A stretch of DNA of 64,000 nt from positions 44,738,501 to 44,802,500 of the forward strand of contig CP136890.1 of the NCBI GenBank assembly GCA_034359265.1, read 5' to 3'. Source of the stretch: Canna indica (lineage: Eukaryota > Streptophyta > Magnoliopsida > Zingiberales > Cannaceae). The notes beneath the pieces were generated by a model that did no database searches, was not told the origin of the DNA, and was given only the letters and a program-made list of their open reading frames with translations. Shown here piece by piece: positions 56,495 to 64,000 of this stretch. Within the stretch, counting starts at the first letter, position 1, and every line of letters begins with the position of its first letter. The translations under genes and the position numbers were made by a program.

Positions 56495-58041
56495 TGTGGG
56501 CGAAATAGCCTACACTAGAGGGGGGTGAATAGTGTGTTTACTAATACGATTAGCCTAAATCCACTTTTAATCGTTTACTTGAATCGATTAGTTAGGCGAT
56601 TTGCAATTCGAATGATTATATGCAGAAGCAAGATAAAAGATAAAGCAATTAAGCACAAGAAATTTTAGCAATGCAAACACAAGATTTATAGTGGTTAGGC
56701 CCCAATGCCTACTCCACTACCTAAGCACCCCGCTTAGGATTTTCAAACTAGTTTTACTAGATTAATTTATGTTTCCCTTATACACGAGGACTTTTCCTTG
56801 AAGAGACGCACTCTCGACCTAAGGTACTTCCACACCCGAAAGTCTCCGCCTTTTTATCGAAAGTTCTCTTCCACCTCAACCCTAAGGGACAACTAAACGA
56901 ATCCTAGTAACAATTACGTTTTACAAAAGTGGCTTTACTCTTATACCAAGATACCACTTCACACAGAAGACCAAACACCTGGTCATCTATAAACGCACAA
57001 ATTAAACACAGTTTAAATGAACAGATAAAATACAATCAAAGAGCGAAAGAATAAATCCAAATTTAAGAGCTCTTTTTCAAGCCTTTGGCTTCTTCAACTC
57101 GTCAGAAGGTAGCTTGATCAAAACTCGAGTTGAGCCGGCAACTGTCACTTGAAGAATGATGTTCACGGAAGAAGCAGAGCGTGCACGATTGATCATTTGG
57201 AAGGCTTTAAATCCCTATTTAAATGAGCAATAAATTCTGTAGAGATCAGGGAAGAAGGTCAAATGAATCATACCTGGGTGTATTTATACCCAGGTGAAGA
57301 AACATTGTTCAATGGATAGAAAACTATATGTTACAAACTGCCGATCGAAGCCCCGGTCGAAGCATCGATCGACCGGTCATTCGATCGCTGAAACTTTTCC
57401 CTGTGGTCCGCCAGACGCAAATCAATTGATCCGCGATCTTCGGTCGACCAGTCGGTCGACCGACGCGGTATTGCGTCACGACTCATATGCATGTCGGTTG
57501 ACCGATTGGTCGACCGCCAGCCTCGGCCAATTTCTTTCACCATTCGGTCGAACAATCGGTCGACCGACGCTATCTTGCGTCACGTGTATCAACAGGTCGG
57601 TTGACCGATAGGGCTTCTATCGATTGACCGCTCGGTCAACCGAAGTAGCTCTGCTACTTTTTTACCTTCGGACGATCGACTGATCGGTCGACCGAACCTA
57701 GGCTAAATGTTATTTCTTCAACCTATTTCTTTCGCGCTTCATTTCCGGGTTCCGGCTTTCAACGAGTATCATCTTGGAGAGCTTTTGACTTGATCTTTGG
57801 ACTCGTCCAAGCGACTTTGGTGCACTCATCGATCTTCAAGAAAGTTCACAATGAACCCGAGCGCGATGATCAATGTCCTTCTGATTTCTAATTTCTTATG
57901 TTATTTTCGATCGAGGACATCGAATGCTAATTGATATGGAACCTGAAACATATTCTCATTGAAATCATTAGCTCCATGTTTGTTATCATCAAAACCATCA
58001 AAACCGAGATTAAGGCTAAGGTTGAAAACCTAAAGCCAATA
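56495..58041 (-). repeat. 5' LTR of copia E (1.55 kb)
   Basis: Ends are TGTGGGCG and AAAGCCAATA (a decayed CCAACA). It contains a dyad array at 57345-57700 and a TATA box at 57281-57288 (minus). ORFs at 57294-57611 and 57331-57555 are array by-products. Confidence 0.88.
57281..57288 (-). promoter_or_regulatory. TATA box of copia E 5' LTR
   Basis: TATAAATA on the minus strand in the context GGTATAAATACACC. Confidence 0.75.
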
Positions 58042-58138
58042 GTGTATTCTCGGTATTTTGCTATTCAGTGTATGTGGTAGGCTTTAGGGTAGGACATAAA
58101 CCCTGGCCGATCACGCGACCCTGAGTTGGGGTGTGACA
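58042..58138 (+). repeat. Gypsy C 5' LTR, last 97 bp
   Basis: Ends CCCTGAGTTGGGGTGTGACA, the complement of the starts of the solo LTRs. The rest was displaced by copia E. Confidence 0.85.
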
Positions 58139-58142
58139 AAGT

Positions 58143-58154
58143 TGGTATCAGAGC
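58143..58154 (+). promoter_or_regulatory. Primer binding site of gypsy C
   Basis: TGGTATCAGAGC, exact match to the initiator-Met-tRNA site, four bases after the LTR. Confidence 0.9.
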
Positions 58155-58356
58155 TTTTGGCTAGGTCTTGACTACGACTAGGAGTTGGGTACCGTATGGG
58201 ACATATGCTAGTGTGTCGACATACGGTATAGGTATGCTACGAGATCTGGCAACCACGACTGTACTCAGCACACCATGCTGTTAGTAATTTAAATTACAGT
58301 TGAATGAATTGTTTATGTTAATGGGAGAATTATTTCTTTTTCTTTATGTTAGTGTG

Positions 58357-59638
58357 ATGGAGACTCATAATGCTGCAGTGAGCGGTAGTGGCAGTAATTC
58401 GACAGATGCCGTGGCCGAGGCCAGGGTCGGGGTAGGTAGAGAGAGTAGTCTGAAGAGCAGGGACAGAATCCCGCGGTTGCTCAACTGCAAGCTCAGGTGG
58501 CTCAGTTAACAGAGGCGCTCCGTAGGGAGCAAGACTTGAGGCAACAGATGCAGCAGCAATAGCAGCAGCCGCTGCAGCCAGTACCCATGGCCCCTTTGGT
58601 ACCGGAGGTGGCTGAGCAGGTGTCACCGCATATTAGGGTCCCAGGAGCACCTACATACGCAGCCTTCGTCAAGTTTAGGCCGCCAGTATTCACCGGGATA
58701 GACCGACAGGCGGAAGTCATCAAGTTTCTATGGTACTATTACGAGCTGTGTGGAAATGGGATGTTCATCAGAAGCAGCAGCTCGCATGGTTGGCCTACAA
58801 TTGAGGGGACCTGCGAAGAACTGGTTGCATACCTGGAGTGGTCGTAGAGCAGAAAACGCACCACCTCCCACCTGGGAAGAATTTAGGGCAGCGGTAGAAG
58901 AGCAGTACGTGCCAATAAGTGTCTGCAATAAGCGGGCACGAGATTTTGAGTTGCTACATCAGTCTAGAGGCATGTCAGTAGTAGACTATGAAATGGAGTT
59001 TACCCGGCTTTCTAAGTACCGCCCCACACTGGTGGCTACTAAGACCACCAGGGTGAAGAGGTTCGTTGAGGGATTGAGACCTCAGATAGGCATGCTTATC
59101 CATTATACTGAGGACTCCACATTTGCTCGTGTGGTGGATGAGGCCCAGTGGAAGGAAGCATTGGTGTTGTCCGAGAGAAATGCCGGACTGCCCAAGAAGA
59201 AATCTCGGCCTCAAGAATCTAGGGGTCTACCGTGGCACTCTGAGGGGACTGTAGCTACCACAAATCACCAGCAGAGCTGAGGACAGGGTATTAGGGGCCG
59301 TGGGGGCCCAGGGTCTGGGACAAAGAGGCCGGTAGGGTCAGGGGGTGCTTCTCAGAAGACAGATGCACCATAGTGTGGTTGCGGTAACCGGAGGAACTAG
59401 GGGCTTGTTTTGGCCGCTCGGATGTCTGCTTTAAATGCAGTCAGGTCGGGCACTTTAAGAAGGACTGTCCGGATAGAGTTGGCCAAAGATCTGAGCAGTC
59501 AAAAGGAAAGGCGCTCATGTCAGTAGGGTTTGTGGCTCAGAGAGGTCAGATGCAGAGCAGGGGACTGCAGGCTAGCCATTCACAGAGATCATCTGCCAGG
59601 GTTTTCGCCATGAACCGCGATGGGGTAGAAGCATAAAA
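58357..59638 (+). pseudogene. Gypsy C gag
   Basis: The ATG at 58357 starts METHNAAVSGSGSN, a Gly/Gln-rich front part. The frame shifts near 58460, meets a TAG near 58561, shifts again near 58750 and is then open to 59280. That stretch carries the retrotransposon gag core (ARMVGLQLRGPAKNWLHTW, TWEEFRAAVEEQYVP, FVEGLRPQI). An intact CCHC zinc knuckle, CFKCSQVGHFKKDC, lies at about 59428-59469. Gag would package the RNA. The frameshifts and stops (59278-59280 and near 59635) inactivate it. Confidence 0.85.
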
Positions 59639-59642
59639 GGCA

Positions 59643-60041
59643 GTGGTGATAGGTACTATTTTAGTCAATTCATCTGCTGTTTATGTTCTATTCGATCCAG
59701 GTGCCACGCACTTGTTTGTATCTGCCAAATTTGCTGCCAGGTTGCCTATGGCACCTTCCTTGCTTGTTGTTCCGTATGTGGTGTCAACGCCTACGGGCAA
59801 TACATTGATAGCAAAATCAATCTTTCGTGACTGCGAAGTGCTAATATGTGGTCATGTGTTGAATGCGGAATTGACAGTTCTGCCTATGCTTGAAATTGAT
59901 GTCATCCTCGGCATGGATTGGCTGGCGGAGCACTTTGCGCCAGTTAACTATAGGGCTAAGACTATCACGTTCAGTAAGCCCGAGTTGCTGCAATACACCT
60001 TCCGTGGAGAAGGAAAGGATGAGCCAGTGGGCGTCATTTGA
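59643..60041 (+). pseudogene. Gypsy C aspartic protease
   Basis: The retropepsin active-site region reads VLFDPGATHLFVS. The expected D-S/T-G is D-P-G here. It is followed by LPMLEIDVILGMDWLAEH (about 59880-59930), the second conserved block. The frame ends at TGA (60039-60041) just before ALKARKLL, which normally leads into RT without a stop. The Ser-to-Pro change is a single base and would be expected to damage catalysis. Confidence 0.88.
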
Positions 60042-60059
60042 GCCCTTAAGGCTCGTAAA

Positions 60060-61001
60060 TTGTTGTTAGGCAGCTGCCAGTCTTTCTTGGCCTTCATATT
60101 AGTGGCCGAGGAAAAAGGGGGCACAGCTCGGGAGGTTAGTGGAACTCTGGTGATCTATGAGTTCCCCGATGTCTTCCCAGAAGAATTGTCAGGATTGCCG
60201 CCTAGAAGAGAAATCAAATTCTGCATTGAATTGCAGCCCGGGGCAGCACCGATCTCCATCGCATCCTATAGGATGGCGCAGGCCAAACTTCGGGAGTTAA
60301 AGGTGTTGTTAGACTTGGGCTTCATTCGCTCAAGTGTGTCTCCGTGGGGTACTCCGGTCCTATTTGAGAAGAAAAAGGACGAGTCCATGCACATGTGCAT
60401 CGACTATAGGCAGCTCAATAAGGTGACAATAAAAAATCATTACCTGCTTCCCATAATTGATGACTTATTTGACCAGTTCCAAGGGGCACAATGATTTTCA
60501 AAGATTGATTTGAGGTCTGGAATTCGAGACTGTGACATGCCCAAGACTGCCTTCAGGACTCGTTATGGCCATTATGAGTTCTTGGTAATGTCGTTCTGGT
60601 TGACCAATGCACCTGTGGCCTTTATGGACCTCATGAACAGAGTATGCAAAGAATACCTGCATAGATTTATGATCGATTTTATTGACGACATCCTAGTGTA
60701 TTCCGGGAGTAAGGAGGAGCACTCTGAGCATTTGACGATAATCCTGGAACCCCTCAGAAAACATTAGTTGTATGCCAAATTCATCAAATGTGAGTTTTGG
60801 TTAGAAAGTGTGGGATTCCTAGGTCATATAGTGTCCAAGGAAGGAATCGGTGTCGATCCCGCCAAAATAGAGGCGGTAAAGGACGGGAAGCGGTCGACCA
60901 GTGTGACTGAAGTTCGCAGTTTCTTGTGGTTAGCCGGGTATTACAGAAAGTTTGTAAGAAATTTCTCCAGGATTGCAGCACCTCTGACTCGGTTAGCCTA
61001 G
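60060..61001 (+). pseudogene. Gypsy C reverse transcriptase
   Basis: Reads [35 protein letters not shown], then TGA at 60492-60494. The frame continues FSKIDLRSG and directly [11 protein letters not shown]. Comparison with the gypsy B copy, which has GYHQLRIRD, shows that five residues are lost. The active site FIDDILVYS (about 60678-60704) is intact. TAG follows at 60765-60767 and again at about 61000, after APLTRLA. The connection domain LAGYYRKF is present. Confidence 0.9.
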
Positions 61002-61500
61002 AAGAAGGTCAAATATGATTGGGACAGAAAGTGTGAGGAGAGTTTCCTGAAGCTCAAAGAATGTTTGACGTCAGCACCAATTCTGGTAGTACCTTCAGGC
61101 TCGGGAGAATTTGTTTACTGCGATGCCTCTCGGGATGGCCTGGGTTGTGTTCTGATGCAGTATGGCAGAGTGATAGCCTATGCGTCTCGCCAGTTGAAAG
61201 TCCATGAAAAGAATTACCGAGCACATGATTTGGAACTGGCGGCGGTAGTGTTTGCTCTGAAGCTTTGGCACCACTACTTGTACGGTGAGGCTTGTGAGAT
61301 TTATACCGACCACAAAAGCCTCCTGTACTTGCTCACCCAAAAGGAGCTCAATTTAAGGCAGAGAAGATGGCTTGACCTTTTGAAAGATTATGATTATACC
61401 ATCTTGTATCACCCTGGAAAGGCCAATGTGGTGGCGGACTCATTGAGCAGGAAATCCATGGGCAGCTTGGCCCATTTAGCAGTCAGGAAGAGGCCGCTAG
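61002..61500 (+). pseudogene. Gypsy C RNase H
   Basis: Open from the stop at 61002 through [48 protein letters not shown] and [14 protein letters not shown] to [15 protein letters not shown]. The acidic residues of the catalytic site (CDAS, LELA, TDHK, ADSLS) are all in place. This is the best-preserved domain in the element. Confidence 0.9.
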
Positions 61501-61639
61501 CCGCGAGAGTTGGCACTGTGCCTGGATGGGGGAGCAGTTTTGGCAGTATCAACTTTGGTTGCTTTGGTGGCGCATCTGTGGGTACAATCCACCCTGGTGG
61601 ATATGTTACGTACCACGCAGGGGGAGGACGCCTTCTGTG

Positions 61640-62720
61640 CCCTAACAAAGGACTTAGTGTGGAGGGGCGATGCAGAGAATGGTTTCAGGTTGGACTCAAA
61701 GAGTGTCTTTAGGTTCAGATACCAGATAGTGGTGCCTGATATGGCAGAGGTGCGCAGGCAGGTTCTGGATCTGGGGCATCGATCCACTTATACGATGCAT
61801 TCGGGAGCCACCAAAATGTACTGAGACTTAAGGCAGCATTACTGGTGGAAGGACATGAAAAGGAAAGTAGCAGAGTTCGTATCCAAATGTTTGGTCTGCC
61901 AACAAGTGAAGGCCGAACAACTAAAGCCCACAGGGCTGCTGAAAAAACCTTAAAGTTTTCGAGTAAAAGTGGAAAAAGATTACTACGGATCTAGTGATAG
62001 GACCGCCTAAGTCAAGGGGCGGATTTGATTCCATTTGGGTGGTGGTGGATCGATTGACAAAGACCGCTCATTTCATTCCTATCAAGATAATCTTTTCTAC
62101 TGAGCAGTATGCCAGACTATTCTTGGACAGGATTATGGCATACCATGGTAGCCCAGTGATGATTATATCAGATCGAGGTACCCAATTCACAGCCCATTTT
62201 TTGCAGTCCTTCCAGGAAGCCTTGGGTACTCAAGTACGCTTCAGCATAACTTTCCATCGACAGACGGACGGACAATCAGAGAGAACTGTCCAAACCTTGG
62301 AAGATATGCTGAGGGCCTATGTTCTAGACGTGGCTGGCAGTTGGGAGAAACACCTGTCGTTGATTGAGTTTGCCTACAACAATAGCTATCACAGTAGTAT
62401 TGGCATGGCTCCTTTCGAGGCCTTGTAAGGGCGGCGGTGTAGATCACCAGTGGGGTGGTTTGAGGCCGGAGAATCTCTCATGATGGATCCCGATCTAGTT
62501 GAGGAGGTAGTGGAGAAGGTGAAAATCATAAAGGAAAGATTGTTGGCGGCTCAAAGTCGCCAAAAGATGTAAGCTGATAAGAATGCCAGAGAGTTGGAGT
62601 TCATGGAGGGCGACCTAGTGTTCCTGAAGGTCTCCCCCATGAAAGGAGTGGTTCGATTTGAAAGAAAGGAAAGCTGAGTCCCAGGTTCGTTGGGCCTTTT
62701 CCCATTCTTCGGCAGAGGAT
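61640..62720 (+). pseudogene. Gypsy C integrase
   Basis: The zinc-binding part (HRSTYTMHSGATKMY, a TGA at 61822-61824, then CLVCQQVKAEQ) precedes the core: SIWVVVDRLTKTAHF (about 62029-62075), MIISDRGTQF (about 62160-62190) and QTDGQSERTVQTLEDML (about 62260-62310). These supply the D, D and E positions. The core runs open from 61994 to 62428, then TAA interrupts ALYGRRCRSPVGW. More frameshifts follow. Confidence 0.88.
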
Positions 62721-63056
62721 TGCTATAGCTTATGAGCTGACCTTGCCTCCTAGCATGAACAGGGTACACCCGGTTTTTCATGTATCAATGCTCAGACGAT
62801 ATGTGAGGGCCGATTCACATGTGTTGAACCTTCTGTGGTTGAGGTGGATTCAACTGTCTCATTCGAGGAAAGGCCGGTGGAGATCCTCGACCGAAGTTGA
62901 GGTCCAAAGAAATCCCCTGGAAAAAGTTAGATGAGAGCACCACTCCGGGCAGGAAGCACTTGGGAGGTAGAGTGAGACATGAGAGAACGCTACCGTTCCT
63001 TGTTTGAACAACTGGTAAGTCCTTATAATTTTGCAAAATTCGAGGATGAATTTCCC
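62721..63056 (+). pseudogene. Gypsy C C-terminal tail
   Basis: Reads PPSMNRVHPVFHVSMLRRYV, matching the gypsy B tail at 6396-6915, then frameshifts. Ends EDEFPL just before the polypurine tract. Confidence 0.8.
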
Positions 63057-63071
63057 TTAAGGGGGGAAGGT
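63057..63071 (+). promoter_or_regulatory. Polypurine tract of gypsy C
   Basis: TTAAGGGGGGAAGGT immediately before the TGTAAGACCC LTR start. Confidence 0.85.
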
Positions 63072-63337
63072 TGTAAGACCCGAGGTTTCCTAATATAAAA
63101 TTTATTTTGGTGCAACGAACTAGATCGGGAGTTAGTCGGGTTGAGTCGCGAAATCGCCCCGAGTAGAAGGTATAATTTAAGCCTTATGAACTTTTATTTG
63201 ATAAATGTTCCTTCCTTCTTAATCATAAGGTGATTTAGTAGAGTCGAGTCCGAAATCATATTTGCGGATCGTGTCGAGGGTCGGATTGAGTTCAGTAGGG
63301 GCTAAGTGAGTGGAAGGGGCAAAATGGTCAAGGGGAA

Positions 63338-63358
63338 ATGAGGGAATAAATCCCTCAT
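63338..63358. promoter_or_regulatory. Conserved dyad in gypsy A-type LTRs
   Basis: Perfect 8-bp arms ATGAGGGA and TCCCTCAT around ATAAA. Equivalent dyads at 7903-7926, 31350-31373, 36937-36960 and 49772-49797. Role unknown; it lies upstream of the donor-like site. Confidence 0.55.
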
Positions 63359-63508
63359 CCTCCTAGCAGCCGTACGGCTCATCATTGGAACCGCAGGTAG
63401 CTCGAGAAGCGAGAGGGAGGAGGGGAAAGCTTGGGGTTGGCGCCGGATTCGTGCTGCCGTCGAAAAGATCGAGATCGTCGTCGCTCGTCTATTCTTCTTC
63501 CTTGATCA

Positions 63509-63518
63509 AGGTGAGTGG
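63509..63518 (+). promoter_or_regulatory. Splice-donor-like site in gypsy A-type LTR leader
   Basis: AAG/GTGAGTGG fits the plant donor consensus and is kept at 7743, 31191 and 49613 (minus) in three other LTRs. The copy near 36775 has GTGATTGG. It may splice an LTR leader. No transcript data here. Confidence 0.45.
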
Positions 63519-64000
63519 TCGAACCTCTATTAGTAGGGTGAGGCGTGTGGCCGAACCATGTAGAATCGATGAATCAAGATCTTGTGCGTCGTTCTTGTCG
63601 ATCGATGGTGTTTCTCGAATTCTTAAATCATGTTCTTCATCGATGTATGGATTCTCGTTTTAAATGTTCATTTTTCTTGATGTTTAACGCCGGCCACATG
63701 AAGGAAAAAGGGGGAAGGTCATGTCGAATTTTTCTCCAATTTCTAAGAGTGGTCGAAAGCCCTCGGATCGAGTTTTTCTCGAGATTGATGACTTGATTCC
63801 TCCCAACCATGGCCGAGAACCTTTGTCCCTATCCTGGTTGCCCTCGGCCAAGCATGTGTAGCCTCGGGTAGGCTCGGCCGAGTGGGTGTGAGGAGGCGAA
63901 AAGGGCTCGAGTTGTTTCACATTCACATATAGGGTATTAAATCCTTGATTTCATATGGTTCACTCAATTATTATATGAAATGTTAGTATTGAAAGATTGA

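Larger units (their letters stand above)
53216..58041 (-). mobile_element. Gag-only copia E (-), 3' part missing
   Basis: Minus-strand order: 5' LTR 58041-56495, primer binding site, gag, conserved island and non-coding DNA. The copy ends at about 53216 against the GC-rich segment, so the 3' LTR is absent. It inserted in the 5' LTR of gypsy C, whose last 97 bp follow at 58042. The target duplication cannot be checked because the other end is gone. Confidence 0.85.
58042..64000 (+). mobile_element. Gypsy C: plus-strand Ty3/gypsy element of the gypsy A LTR type
   Basis: The last 97 bp of the 5' LTR, primer binding site, gag, protease, RT, RNase H, integrase, C-terminal tail, polypurine tract and 3' LTR occur in canonical order. 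The LTR is the one found as solo copies at 29099, 34776 and 43599. Multiple stops make it inactive. The motif style resembles Tekay/Del chromoviruses (inference). The 3' LTR continues beyond the window. Confidence 0.92.
63072..64000 (+). repeat. Gypsy C 3' LTR (incomplete)
   Basis: Starts TGTAAGACCCGAGG. It contains the dyad ATGAGGGA/TCCCTCAT at 63338-63358 and a splice-donor-like AAG/GTGAGTGG at 63511. About 1.5 kb more is expected beyond the window by comparison with the solo copies. ORFs at 63385-63796 cover the presumed leader and are not convincing genes. Confidence 0.88.

Overview
This looks like nuclear DNA of a flowering plant, almost entirely built from nested transposable elements. 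The evidence is Ty1/copia and Ty3/gypsy LTR retrotransposons with the initiator-Met-tRNA primer binding site, a CACTA (En/Spm) DNA transposon with a plant-type transposase_24 gene containing introns, and a long foldback element. There are no operons, tRNAs, rRNAs or intact single-copy host genes that I can recognise. I cannot name the species.

Layout. 1-4150: internal part and 3' LTR start of a gag-only copia element (+). A minus-strand Ty3/gypsy element (called gypsy B) begins at 4151 and can be followed to 23755. It has itself received a plus-strand copia (6916-10218), a 2.4 kb solo LTR (11890-14293), a minus-strand gag-only copia (15955-23254) and a minus-strand pol-bearing copia (from 23756). 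27210-42621: a chain of solo LTRs (27210-28825, 29099-31587, 31754-33265, 33409-37743 and 38710-40315), most with 5-bp target duplications. They sit in about 3.8 kb of older, mostly unidentified sequence that includes one exon-like segment. 42622-51126: a four-level nest (old CACTA end, copia solo LTR, gypsy solo LTR, complete-ended CACTA). 51394-52742: a tandem array of about 183 bp, next to a GC-rich segment. 53216-58041: a third gag-only copia (-). 58042-64000: a plus-strand Ty3/gypsy element with gag, protease, RT, RNase H and integrase, all carrying stops; its 3' LTR runs off the window.

How the parts relate. Three copia copies carry gag (membrane-proximal gag fold, zinc knuckles, coiled coil) but end at the same point and have no pol. 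One copy, plus a fragment of another, carries an extra 3' ORF like the plant 'putative plant transposon protein' family. A separate copy with copia RT and RNase H shares the same 3' tail, so it is a plausible source of enzymes for the gag-only copies. All coding parts except possibly the CACTA TNPA-like gene carry stops or frameshifts.

None of this amounts to a proven new system. The strongest leads are the gag-only copia family with its conserved non-coding island, and the CACTA element in which the catalytic part of TNP2 has been replaced by a 26-bp minisatellite.
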